A DNA stretch of 64,000 nt, from assembly GCF_050875635.1 (NCBI RefSeq), contig NZ_JBPAOH010000002.1:79226-143225 (forward strand), in the 5' to 3' direction. Both the position numbers and the translations under genes were made by a program. Positions 44,086 to 52,488 of this stretch are shown here, in pieces. How positions within the stretch are numbered: position 1 is the stretch's first letter; each line of letters begins with the position of its first letter. The notes below the pieces were generated by a model, which was not told where the DNA came from, searched no databases, and saw only the letters and a program-made list of their open reading frames with translations. The stretch is from Hassallia sp050875635 (GTDB lineage: Bacteria; Cyanobacteriota; Cyanobacteriia; Cyanobacteriales; Nostocaceae).

Positions 44086-46161
44086 GTGAGAAGATATCTT
44101 CTTTTGCTTTCAGTTGGTGTAACAAGTTTAGCGATCGCATTTCCTGCCGTAGCTGCGGATAAATCGTCTCAGGTAATATCAGACATTCCTAATTTAAGCG
44201 AAATCAAACTACCATCAAAAGATGCTCAATTATTAACTCAACCAGATAAATTAGATAAAATTACCCAGTCACCACCAACAACTCAACCAGAACCAGAAAC
44301 CACCGATGACGCAGATATTAACCTAGAAGTAACTGGCGAACAAGATACTCAACCTCAATCTACCCCAGTTTATGTAATAGATAAAGAAGAAATTCAAAAA
44401 CAAGGTGCTAATAGTGCCGCAGAAGTATTAAGAGGTTTACCCGGATTTACTATTAACGATGTCGGTTTTGGTGCAGATATTCACACCGGAACCTTCTACC
44501 GAGGACAGTCAATTAATCAGTCTGTATTTTTGCTAAATGGCAGACCGATTAACAGCAATATTAACACTTATCATGGCAATACTGACCTGAATAGCATTCC
44601 CGTAGAATCGATTGAGCGGGTAGAATTATCTAGTGGCACAGCTTCCACATTATACGGTTCAGAAGCCGTTGGCGGAGTAGTTAATATTATTACCAAACAA
44701 GGTGAAGGTCCGCCTAGATTCAGTGGTTTAGTGCAATATGGTTCTTTTGATGAATCTAACTACCGTACTAGCTATGGTGGCGCTCTTGGTTCCGTCAAAT
44801 TTAATATAGGCTACGAAAAGTACGACGCAGAAAATAATTACAAAGTACCTGTAGGTGCTGTAAATCGTGATGCCAATGGACGGTTTTTTAATGGAGATAC
44901 CGCCACTAGCAACTACTTTGGTAATATTACCTTAGATGTAAATCCCAAAAATACTATCAGTTTTGATACTAATATAATTAGCAGTCGCCGAGGTTTAACT
45001 TATTTTGGTTTTCCTCTCCAAAGAGATAGACTTGACCACGATGTATTCAGTACTGGTTTATCTTGGAGAAGTCAGCTTGGTAATGGTAAAGATTCTGTCC
45101 TCAACGCTACCATTGGCTACAACCAAGATTACTTCAACACTTATGGTCCAAGTGGCACTAGTTTTTATCGTCGAGGTACATTAGATTCCCAAGCTTTAAC
45201 TGCGAGAGTAGAACATCAGTGGCAATTCAATCAGAGTAATTTTCTGCGTTGGGGATTAGATTTAAAAAATAACAACCTTGATGGTGATGTACTTAGCAAT
45301 GTTGCTACTCGAATTAATTTTAATGGTAGTGAAACTAGAGATAGATTTCAGACAGCAATATTCGCTTTAAATACTTGGAATCTGACAAAGAATTTCCAAG
45401 CAGATTTGGGATTGAGACAAAACTTTAATAGTGAATTTGGTAGTTACCTTAACCCTAGCGTTGGGTTAAAATATGCACCTAGCGACAATATTGCAGTACG
45501 TGGAAGTTGGGCTTCAGTGCAGCGCAACCCAGGTATAGACCAATTGTATGTTTATGATACCGTTCATGGCTGGTTGCCCAACCCCGACCTCAAACCAGAG
45601 ACTGGTTCCTCTTGGACAGCAGGACTTGATGTCAAATTATCTAATAATTTAACCGGGCAATTTACTTACTTTGGCAGTAGTTTAGATAACCGTTTGGGAG
45701 TAAATTTAGCAGGTCAGTGGACTAATATTGGATTGGTAAATACAAACGGTTTAGAAGCTGCTTTACGATTGCGAATTGCGCGTGAATGGTCAACTTTTAT
45801 CAACTATACTTATACTGATGCTCGCATCGAATCAGGTTTAGATAAAGGATTGCAATTAGGCTTCGTTCCCTACTCAGTAGCACAAATGGGTATTGGTTAT
45901 CAATCCAACGGTTGGCAGCTTAATCTGATTGCTAGTTACAACAGTGGTTCGCGAAGAGCCTTTTATACGTTACCTGGTCAGTCTACCACAGATTTCTCAC
46001 CCTCTTGGTTGAACTTGGATCTTGGTGCTAGGATTCCTATAACGAGAACCTTCGGGCTAAATGTTTTTGTCGAAAACTTGGCTGATGTTCAGTATGAAAA
46101 AGCTAATCGTATTTATCACCCCGGACGCGCTTTTAGAATTGGTGTATCGTCAAGTTTTTAA
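44086..46161 (+). CDS. TonB-dependent outer-membrane receptor
   Basis: A 691-residue receptor. A signal peptide ends near residue 23 (FPAVAADKS). A Pro/Gln-rich stretch spans about 60-90. The plug domain spans about 95-210 (VYVIDKEEIQKQGANSAAEVL, cut, then LNGRPIN, VERVELSSGTAS-like text and YGSEAVGGVVNIITK). A beta barrel runs to the terminal Phe (GVSSSF). VNLEVTG-like text near 80 may serve as a TonB box. The start is GTG at 44086 with GAGG 8 bases upstream. It imports iron complexes or a similar ligand. The HugZ-like gene two positions downstream suggests haem as ligand. This is inferred from context only. Confidence 0.92.
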   Translation: MRRYLLLLSVGVTSLAIAFPAVAADKSSQVISDIPNLSEIKLPSKDAQLLTQPDKLDKITQSPPTTQPEPETTDDADINLEVTGEQDTQPQSTPVYVIDKEEIQKQGANSAAEVLRGLPGFTINDVGFGADIHTGTFYRGQSINQSVFLLNGRPINSNINTYHGNTDLNSIPVESIERVELSSGTASTLYGSEAVGGVVNIITKQGEGPPRFSGLVQYGSFDESNYRTSYGGALGSVKFNIGYEKYDAENNYKVPVGAVNRDANGRFFNGDTATSNYFGNITLDVNPKNTISFDTNIISSRRGLTYFGFPLQRDRLDHDVFSTGLSWRSQLGNGKDSVLNATIGYNQDYFNTYGPSGTSFYRRGTLDSQALTARVEHQWQFNQSNFLRWGLDLKNNNLDGDVLSNVATRINFNGSETRDRFQTAIFALNTWNLTKNFQADLGLRQNFNSEFGSYLNPSVGLKYAPSDNIAVRGSWASVQRNPGIDQLYVYDTVHGWLPNPDLKPETGSSWTAGLDVKLSNNLTGQFTYFGSSLDNRLGVNLAGQWTNIGLVNTNGLEAALRLRIAREWSTFINYTYTDARIESGLDKGLQLGFVPYSVAQMGIGYQSNGWQLNLIASYNSGSRRAFYTLPGQSTTDFSPSWLNLDLGARIPITRTFGLNVFVENLADVQYEKANRIYHPGRAFRIGVSSSF

Positions 46162-46173
46162 TTAAGCAACTCT

Positions 46174-46470
46174 ATGAGAGCTAGAATTGAAAACAGCGTA
46201 CTTTTCTTGCACCACGAGGACTTACCAGAATTTAAAAAAGGTGGTTCCGTGGTCAGGAATTCATACTTTTGGGCATTGCGTTCAATTGCCGGTCGTGCTA
46301 CACGTTATCGTGATTGGGAATATGAATCAGAAGTTTGGATAGCGCTATCGCGAATGCTTTTATCCTTTACCGAATCAGGTTATTTAGGCTTAAAAGAAAC
46401 CACCCTCGAATTTCCTTTATCTCAAGGAGAAATTCCCGACGTACTGCGGTCTATTTCCACCTGGGAATAG
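46174..46470 (+). CDS. hypothetical protein in the TonB/HugZ group (98 aa)
   Basis: A 98-residue soluble protein starting MRARIENSVLFLHHEDLPEF, with SVVRNSYFWALRSIAGRATRYRDWEYESEVW (cut) and a C-terminal EIPDVLRSISTWE. It has His pairs and many aromatic residues but no signal peptide. It starts 12 bp after the receptor stop, so it is surely in the same transcript. I do not recognise a family. A role in haem or metal handling is a guess from the neighbours. Confidence 0.75.
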   Translation: MRARIENSVLFLHHEDLPEFKKGGSVVRNSYFWALRSIAGRATRYRDWEYESEVWIALSRMLLSFTESGYLGLKETTLEFPLSQGEIPDVLRSISTWE

Positions 46471-46483
46471 TTTTCTATATCAT

Positions 46484-46518
46484 ACTGTAGGGTGCGTTAG
46501 CGTAACGCACCCTACAGT
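46484..46518. repeat. perfect hairpin, minimal 'GTAGGGTGCGTTA' repeat
   Basis: A 16-bp perfect stem (ACTGTAGGGTGCGTTA at 46484-46499 with its inverse at 46503-46518) and a 3-base loop. It is the shortest member of the family seen. It lies between the 98-residue gene and the HugZ-like gene and may weaken expression of the latter. Confidence 0.9.
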
Positions 46519-46540
46519 GCTACAAACTATATATCAAACC

Positions 46541-47029
46541 ATGAGCAAAATTGAAGAAGCACAAGCTGCGTATCAAAATTTTATAGATGAATTTCAAAGT
46601 CTAATCCTCAGCACCGTTAGCGAAGAAAATCAACCTAACGCTAGTTATGCACCTTTTGTGATGGATGAGGCAAAAAACGTTTATATATTTGTTAGCGGTC
46701 TTTCACCTCACACTCGTAACTTGTATGCTAATTCTCAAGCTTGCATTCTGTTTATTGACGATGAATCGAAAACAGAGCAAATTTTTGCCCGTCGTCGTCT
46801 AACTTTTGATTGTTCTGCAAGTTTAATCGAAAGAGAAACTTCAGAGTGGAATCAAATTGCCGATCGCTTTGAAGAACGTTTTGGAGACATGATTCAAGTT
46901 TTTCGTGGCTTGGCTGACTTCCGCATTTTTAAGCTTACACCTCATGAAGGGCGCTTTGTGATTGGTTTTGGTGCGGCTTATCAAATAACTGCTGATGATT
47001 TTAATAGTTTAAAGCATATCAAAGGTTAG
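46541..47029 (+). CDS. HugZ-like haem utilisation protein (split-barrel FMN-binding fold)
   Basis: A 162-residue protein from ATG 46541; a GTG at 46517 would start inside the hairpin and is unlikely. Features such as FIDEFQSLILSTVSEENQPN, SYAPFVMDEAKNVYIFVSGLS (in pieces), DESKTEQIFARRRLTFDC and FRIFKLTPHEGRFVIGFGAAY match HugZ/HutZ, the split-barrel haem-degrading or haem-binding proteins. It probably handles haem iron in the cytoplasm. The length is close to HutZ (about 175), without the larger C-terminal domain of some family members. It is likely cotranscribed with the TonB receptor. Confidence 0.88.
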   Translation: MSKIEEAQAAYQNFIDEFQSLILSTVSEENQPNASYAPFVMDEAKNVYIFVSGLSPHTRNLYANSQACILFIDDESKTEQIFARRRLTFDCSASLIERETSEWNQIADRFEERFGDMIQVFRGLADFRIFKLTPHEGRFVIGFGAAYQITADDFNSLKHIKG

Positions 47030-47083
47030 TTTGTAGTTATTACGTTATTGTATAGGCGATCGCTCTTATTGCTTCACACAATC

Positions 47084-48028
47084 TCAATGACGAAATCTTG
47101 CCAACAACTCCTCACGAGATGATTGCACCAACAAACGAGTAAACTCTTCTGGTGGTAATACAAGCATTGGCTCTATAATTGCTACTAACTCCTCATCCAA
47201 TGTCCCAAAGCGGACGCGCAGCAAGTTTTCTATTATCATACGACGTTCCGTCTGAATACCTTGCTGTCTTGCCTCTGCTAACCGTTGCTCATAAATCTGG
47301 ATACCCTGCTGGATACCTTCTTGTCTAGCCTCTGCTAGCCGTTGCTCATAAATCGGTGATAAGCGCATAATTAAATTCCTATCCTCTTGATCTACATTTT
47401 GACCGATTTCTAAGGTAGTTTTCAAATTAACTAACAAATCTATAGCTTTGGAACGTAAAGGATTATTTTCTGGAAGTGCCTCTAGTTCATCTATTGCCTG
47501 TTGCTGAACTCTCCCTTTACCTAGAATTCTCAACCAGAGAGTTTCTTCGGTACGCGGTAGCTGGTGAATTGCAACAATAGCTGTTTTGAAAAAGTCTGCT
47601 AAAAAATAGACTCCAGCACCCCAGTTATCTTCATCAAGTCTAGCTCCAAATCCATCTAAAAGCGACACAGAAGCGGTAGGGGATAAAATCCACAAACGCG
47701 GTAATTCTATTTCATAAACGCGAGTATTATTACGTTTAGCCTGACGTTCCAAATCAGCAAAAACATCAAATAATTTGTGTAGACAACCGCGAATTTCACT
47801 TTTGGTTGCCGCATTTCTAAACGGTTCAAACAGTGCTGCTGTAGCAGCAAATCGCTCTAATAATCCTAGCGGTGTCGTGTTGCTTGAAGGTTGAGGTGAG
47901 GGTGCAAAATAAACATCAATTTCCCGCACTTCTGCCGCAACCTGGCGGCTTGTTTCTACTTTTCCTAATGGCAACAATAACTCTTGAAGATAATCTTTAG
48001 CAAACTGGTCGTAGGGAAATCTGGTCAT
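47084..48028 (-). CDS. Rpn/DUF4351-type PD-(D/E)XK nuclease-like protein
   Basis: A 314-residue protein of a family highly expanded in cyanobacteria. The N-terminus (MTRFPYDQFAKDYLQELLLPLG, cut, and VREIDVYFAP) fits the Rpn-like nuclease fold, with the E-x-D pair REID as possible catalytic residues. Two copies of IYEQRLAEARQxGIQ lie near 225-262. The C-terminus (IIENLLRVRFGTLDEELVAII, cut) is the DUF4351 domain. Rpn proteins have been linked to recombination and phage defence, but most cyanobacterial copies are untested. It is convergent with the HugZ-like gene. Confidence 0.8.
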   Translation of the reverse strand: MTRFPYDQFAKDYLQELLLPLGKVETSRQVAAEVREIDVYFAPSPQPSSNTTPLGLLERFAATAALFEPFRNAATKSEIRGCLHKLFDVFADLERQAKRNNTRVYEIELPRLWILSPTASVSLLDGFGARLDEDNWGAGVYFLADFFKTAIVAIHQLPRTEETLWLRILGKGRVQQQAIDELEALPENNPLRSKAIDLLVNLKTTLEIGQNVDQEDRNLIMRLSPIYEQRLAEARQEGIQQGIQIYEQRLAEARQQGIQTERRMIIENLLRVRFGTLDEELVAIIEPMLVLPPEEFTRLLVQSSREELLARFRH

Positions 48029-48052
48029 TTATTCTTTTACTCACATAATACC

Positions 48053-48160
48053 TAATACCAATTCACGAAAACTTTGATACAGATAGATTTCTCGTAGGGG
48101 CACGGCACTGCCGTGCCCCTACCCACATATTGATATCATTATTAAAGTGGAATGGTATAA
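48053..48160. repeat. MITE-like element with GGGGCACGGCA palindrome, copy 1
   Basis: Ends TAATACCAATTCAC and GTGGAATGGTATAA are inverted. The centre is a perfect palindrome with 14-bp arms (GTAGGGGCACGGCA, 48094-48122). A second copy is at 48610-48713. Confidence 0.85.
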
Positions 48161-48354
48161 CAATAGCCACCAGATAATTTAGTAGTGCGTCAAGGACTAA
48201 TTGACGGATAATTTTTATGTAGAGACGGCGATTTATCGCGTTTCTCTAACCGTCCAAATGAGTTTGACAAACTATTAGTATGTGAACATTGTAATCTTGT
48301 ACATTAAACTTTTTGCACTTATTCGCCTAATTAAGGAGTGTTTTTTCAAATACA

Positions 48355-48564
48355 CTTCAACCTTAAGCCAAAACGCTTCAACCTTAAGCCAAAACGCTTC
48401 AACCTTAAGCCAAAACGCTTCAACCTTAAGCCAAAACACTTCAACCTTAAGCCAAAACACTTCAACCTTAAGCCAAAACACTTTAACCTTAAGCCAAAAC
48501 GCTTCAACATTAAGCCAAAACGCTTCAACATTAAGCCAAAACACTTCAACCTTAAGCCAAAACA
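48355..48564. repeat. ten-copy 21-bp tandem array
   Basis: Ten head-to-tail copies of a 21-bp unit (CTTCAACCTTAAGCCAAAAC plus G or A). Single-base variants occur (CTTTAACC in copy 7, AACATTAAG in copies 8 and 9). Because 21 is a multiple of three, several frames stay open on both strands, giving 7-residue repeats such as TLSQNAS or NLKPKRF. None has a convincing ribosome site and start, so I treat it as a non-coding variable-number repeat. Confidence 0.93.
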
Positions 48565-48609
48565 TCCCCCTGCATTTAAAAACGCTACGCTTTTACGCTC
48601 ATGCTGTAC

Positions 48610-48713
48610 TAATACCAATTTGAAAAAAGAATGCGACAGATGGGTAGGGGCACGGCACTGCCGTGCCCCTACGAATAAATTATGTGTCGCAAACATTATT
48701 TAAATTGGTATAA
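48610..48713. repeat. MITE-like element with GGGGCACGGCA palindrome, copy 2
   Basis: Ends TAATACCAATTT and AAATTGGTATA are inverted. The inner ends ATGCGACA and TGTGTCGCA also pair. The centre (48644-48672) is the same 14-bp-arm palindrome as copy 1. The two copies flank the 21-bp array. Confidence 0.88.
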
Positions 48714-48730
48714 GACAAAGCAGAGTTTTT

Positions 48731-48753
48731 AGCCTGGGTCGGCAGGCTTTTTT
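48731..48753 (+). terminator. small rho-independent terminator-like hairpin
   Basis: AGCCTG and CAGGCT pair across a 6-base loop and are followed by TTTTTT. No annotated plus-strand gene ends just before it. The only plus-strand structure upstream is the 21-bp array, so it hints at a transcript there. Confidence 0.45.
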
Positions 48754-48870
48754 CGTATAGCCCTAGGCTTCTAGCCTAAGGGCTTTTGGGGTTTAAAAAC
48801 ACGACCTAGCCCCTATTTTCAAGGTACGTCTATTGTTCTCAACCAAATGCCCCAACGACCTACAGTTTTC

Positions 48871-48962
48871 AGGACTTACGCAAAAACTCTCTGCAACTCT
48901 TATTCCTTCGTGTCCTTCGTGCCTTCGCGGTTCGTTATTCCGTGAAGGAGTGCGTAAGTCCT
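48871..48962. repeat. dispersed element with AGGACTTACGCA ends
   Basis: Perfect 12-bp terminal inverted repeats AGGACTTACGCA / TGCGTAAGTCCT over 92 bp. The inside (CTCTGCAACTCTTATT, CGCGGTTCGTT) is the reverse complement of the copies at 3571-3656 and 13955-14045. It lies in the 1.1-kb gene-free region 48029-49148, which otherwise holds the MITE pair, the 21-bp array and AT-rich DNA. Confidence 0.9.
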
Positions 48963-49148
48963 AAGTTTTTTCTCATTGAGGGCAAACTGTTACAAAAACT
49001 GAAACACAAGTAGATTTTTCCCCGCAATACCCGTAAGATAACAATGAAACTTCAGTAAATTCTCTGAAGTAAATTAAATCATTTACTCATAGCAGGATTC
49101 GTGCCGGCGGGATTCTTGCTGTAACTAATAACTTGTTGAGGCTTGAGG

Positions 49149-52100
49149 ATGAACAATAGTGCAAAGTCTCGGCGGACTTTCTGGTGCTTGCTACCCAGTT
49201 TTACCCGCTACAGTTTAATTTTGTTACTCGCTGGCGTCTTTTTATCATCGGTGGCAACGACTGGCAGCACGAGTGTGCAGATAGCACAGCGATCGGAAAC
49301 TGCTTCACAACAAGCAACTAGCGCTGCGGCGAAACGCCTCTTTGATGAGGGATTACAACTGTATAAGCAAGGCACAGCAGAATCTCGGCGACAGGCAATT
49401 GAAAAATTCAAACAAGCATTACCCTTGATGCGGCAAGTAGGCGAGAAAGTGCGGGAAGCTACCACTCTCAACAATATTGGCAAAGTCTACTCAGATTTAG
49501 GCGAGAAGCAACAAGCCCTCAATTACTACAATCAGTCACTACCCTTATCGCGGCAAGTGGGTGATAAAGCTGGCGTTGCTGCCACTCTCAATAATATTGG
49601 CAAAGTTTACTCAGATTTAGGCGACAAGCAACAAGCCCTCAACTATTACAATCAGTCATTACCCTTAAGGCAGCAAGTGCGCGATAAAAGGGGGGAAGCT
49701 ACCACTCTCAACAATATTGGCAAAGTTTACTCAGATTTGGGCGAAAACCAACAAGCCCTGAACTACTACAATCAGTCACTGCCATTGAGCAGGCAAGAGG
49801 ACGATAAACCACTGTCAGCTATCACCCTCAGCAATATTGGCAAAGTCCACTCAGATTTAGGCAAGAACCAACAAGCCCTCAACTACTACAATCAGTCACT
49901 ACGCTTATCGCGGGAAGTGGGCGATAAAGCACTGCAAGCTACCACTCTCGACAATATTGGCTCAGTCTACTCAAATTTAGGCGAGAAGCAACAAGCCCTC
50001 AACTACTACAATCAGTCATTACCTTTATCGGCGCAAGTGGGCGATAAAGCACAGTCAGCTCGCACTCTCAACAATATTGGCTCAGTTTACGATAGCTTAG
50101 GCGAGAAGCAACAAGCCCTCAATTACTACAATCAGTCACTACCCTTATCGCGGCAAGTGGGCGATAAAGCACAAGAAGCTGCTACTCTCAGCAATATTGG
50201 CTTAGTCTATGACGATTTAGGCGACAATCAACAAGCCCTGAACTATTACAATCAGTCACTACCCTTATCGCGGCAAGTGGGCAATAAAGCGGGGGAAGCT
50301 GCCACTTTCAACAATATTGGCGGAGTTTACGATGCTTTAGGCGAGAAGCAGCAAGCCCTAAACTACTACAATCAGTCACTACCCTTATCGCGGCAAGTAG
50401 GCGATAAAGCACTGGAAGCGGGCACTCTCAACAATATTGGCAAAGTCTACTCAAATTTAGGCGAGAAGCAACAAGCCCTCAACTATTACAATCAGTCACT
50501 ACCCTTGAGCCGGCTTGTGGGCGATAAGGCGAGGCAAGCTACTACACTTTATAATATCGCTTTTGTAGAACGCGACAGAGGCAACCTCCAACAAGCACTT
50601 ACCCAAATTCAAGCAGCGATCAAAATCATCGAAGATTTACGCACCAAAGTTGATAGCCAAGACTTGCGAACATCCTACTTTGCCTCTCAACAGGACGTTT
50701 ACAAGTTTTACATCGACTTATTGATGCAACTGCACAAAAAAGACCCATCAAAAGGATACAATGCCCAAGCACTGCACATCAGCGAACGCTCCCGCGCTCG
50801 TGGTTTAATTGAACTTTTAACCGAAGCTAGAGCAAATATCCGTAAAGGTGTTGACCCTAAGCACTTAGCAGAGGAAAAACGTTTACAAGAATTAATTGAT
50901 GCTAAGGAAAAAAGACGTTTTGATATAGTTAATAGTGGCAAAATTAAAGACCCCATTGCCAAAGCCAACGCTGAGAAGCTTCAAAAAGAAGTCTCAGACC
51001 TCCTCACTCAACGCAAAGAATTAGAAACCCAAATCCGCACTTCTAACCCTAAATTCGGGAAAATTAAGTACCCCAAACCAGAAGACATCCTAAAGTTACC
51101 GCAAATTCAGCAACAACTCGATAAAGATAGTTTGTTATTAGAGTATTCCTTGGGTGAAGAACGTAGCTATCTTTGGGCTGTAACTCCCAACTCTATCGAC
51201 AGTTACGAACTTCCCGCACGCAAGCAAATAGAAGACGCGGCAACTGAATTTAAAGGACTTTTAAATAAATGTCAAGTTTCCGACTGTCAGAAATTATCGG
51301 CAGAGAAAAAAGCTCAGGATATCAAACAAACAGCTTTATCTGCAAGTAAACTTAGTAAAATTATCCTTGCACCTGTGGCTGACAAGTTAGGACAAAAGCG
51401 TTTGGTGATTGTCGCTGATGGTGCTTTGCAAACAATTCCTTTTGCGGCATTAAATGACGTAGAGACGGGACAGCGGAACGTTTCTACAAAAAAGACAGAG
51501 GTTAGTTATCAACCTTTGATAGTCAAACATGAAATAGTCAATTTGCCTTCGGTTACAACAATTGCTACTCAAAGACAAGACTTAAAAGGACGCATTCATG
51601 CACCGAAAACTTTAGCTGTACTTGCCGATCCGGTGTTTGAAGCAAATGATTGCCGAGTTACAGGAAAAGATTGTCAAGCCAGTGACAAATTATCAAATAT
51701 CGCTCCCAATCTTGACCTTGGCAGTGAAATAGAACAGTCTCAACTGAAGAAAGCAGCGAGAAATCTTAATCGCAATGGCTTCCGAAGACTTGAAGGTACA
51801 GAAACTGAAGCAAAAGCAATTTTACAACTCGTACCTTCTGATAATCTCCAAGCTTTTGATTTTGATGCTAACTACAACTGGGTAACAAATAAGCAACTTT
51901 CACAATATCGCTTTTTACATTTTGCTACCCACGGCTTTGCAGACCCCAATAACCCAGAACTATCAGGAATCGTTCTTTCTCAGTTTCTAGACAAACAAGC
52001 TAAACCTGCTGATAGAGGTTATCTGCGATTAGGTGACATTTTTAATCTTGACTTTGCAGCCGATTTGGTAGTACTAAGTGCTTGTGACACTGGTTTGGGT

Positions 52101-52361
52101 AAAAATGTCAATGGGGAAGGTTTAGTAGGCTTGACAAGAGGATTGATGTATGCAGGGGCAGAACGAGTAGCTGTGTCTTTGTGGCAAGTTAACGACGATG
52201 GGACGATACCTTTAATGCAAGAATTTTACACACAAATGTTGAGCCAACGTAAGCCGCCTACAGTTGCTTTACGTGCTGCACAAATGAAATTATGGCAAGA
52301 CCAGAAGTGGCAAAATCCTTATTATTGGTCTGCCTTCACTTTACAGGGTGAGTGGCGATGA
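49149..52361 (+). CDS. secreted TPR-CHAT caspase-like protease
   Basis: About 1070 residues from ATG 49149, with GAGG 7 bases upstream. An uncleaved or cleaved signal segment lies at about residues 20-45 (YSLILLLAGVFLSSVATTG). Nine nearly identical 40-residue tetratricopeptide repeats (NNIGKVYSDLGEKQQALNYY) plus a diverged tenth span about 106-505. A coiled region follows at about 560-640 (RKELETQIRTSN). The CHAT domain covers about 760-1070 with the caspase-like dyad: His near 927 in HFATHGFADP and Cys near 979 in SACDTG. TPR-CHAT proteins are peptidases or protein scaffolds whose substrates are mostly unknown. The next gene, 128 bp downstream on the same strand, is a secreted trypsin-like protease, so the two may form a protease pair. 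Confidence 0.93.
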   Translation: MNNSAKSRRTFWCLLPSFTRYSLILLLAGVFLSSVATTGSTSVQIAQRSETASQQATSAAAKRLFDEGLQLYKQGTAESRRQAIEKFKQALPLMRQVGEKVREATTLNNIGKVYSDLGEKQQALNYYNQSLPLSRQVGDKAGVAATLNNIGKVYSDLGDKQQALNYYNQSLPLRQQVRDKRGEATTLNNIGKVYSDLGENQQALNYYNQSLPLSRQEDDKPLSAITLSNIGKVHSDLGKNQQALNYYNQSLRLSREVGDKALQATTLDNIGSVYSNLGEKQQALNYYNQSLPLSAQVGDKAQSARTLNNIGSVYDSLGEKQQALNYYNQSLPLSRQVGDKAQEAATLSNIGLVYDDLGDNQQALNYYNQSLPLSRQVGNKAGEAATFNNIGGVYDALGEKQQALNYYNQSLPLSRQVGDKALEAGTLNNIGKVYSNLGEKQQALNYYNQSLPLSRLVGDKARQATTLYNIAFVERDRGNLQQALTQIQAAIKIIEDLRTKVDSQDLRTSYFASQQDVYKFYIDLLMQLHKKDPSKGYNAQALHISERSRARGLIELLTEARANIRKGVDPKHLAEEKRLQELIDAKEKRRFDIVNSGKIKDPIAKANAEKLQKEVSDLLTQRKELETQIRTSNPKFGKIKYPKPEDILKLPQIQQQLDKDSLLLEYSLGEERSYLWAVTPNSIDSYELPARKQIEDAATEFKGLLNKCQVSDCQKLSAEKKAQDIKQTALSASKLSKIILAPVADKLGQKRLVIVADGALQTIPFAALNDVETGQRNVSTKKTEVSYQPLIVKHEIVNLPSVTTIATQRQDLKGRIHAPKTLAVLADPVFEANDCRVTGKDCQASDKLSNIAPNLDLGSEIEQSQLKKAARNLNRNGFRRLEGTETEAKAILQLVPSDNLQAFDFDANYNWVTNKQLSQYRFLHFATHGFADPNNPELSGIVLSQFLDKQAKPADRGYLRLGDIFNLDFAADLVVLSACDTGLGKNVNGEGLVGLTRGLMYAGAERVAVSLWQVNDDGTIPLMQEFYTQMLSQRKPPTVALRAAQMKLWQDQKWQNPYYWSAFTLQGEWR
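49464..50543 (+). repeat. nine 120-bp units coding the TPR array
   Basis: The text CAACAAGCCCT(C/G)AACTA(C/T)TAC recurs every 120 bp for nine units. Identity is strong even at third codon positions, so the array has expanded recently or is kept alike by gene conversion. Confidence 0.93.
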
Positions 52362-52364
52362 GTA

Positions 52365-52426
52365 AACCTCACCCCGTCCTACCGGATACCCTCTCCTTAG
52401 TAAGGAGAGGGGCTGGGGGTGAGGTT
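52365..52426. repeat. dispersed C-rich hairpin element
   Basis: CCTCACCCC and GGGGGTGAGG pair at the outside, with CTCTCCTTAGTAAGGAGAG as a perfect inner palindrome. It lies between the CHAT gene and the trypsin-like protease gene and could act as a partial terminator between them. Confidence 0.8.
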
Positions 52427-52488
52427 TGTTCCTACGCTCCGCGTGGGAACGAGTTAAATGAGTTAACTAACAAAGGAGTAATAATTTC

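Noticed and set aside
48355..48564. CRISPR array as an explanation of the 21-bp repeats
   Set aside because: The units are directly adjacent with no spacers, and no cas gene is present.
48275..48703. Overlapping open frames of 96-121 codons across the 21-bp array on both strands
   Set aside because: They exist only because the unit length is a multiple of three. None has a well-placed ribosome site, and all are pure heptapeptide repeats with tails in MITE DNA.
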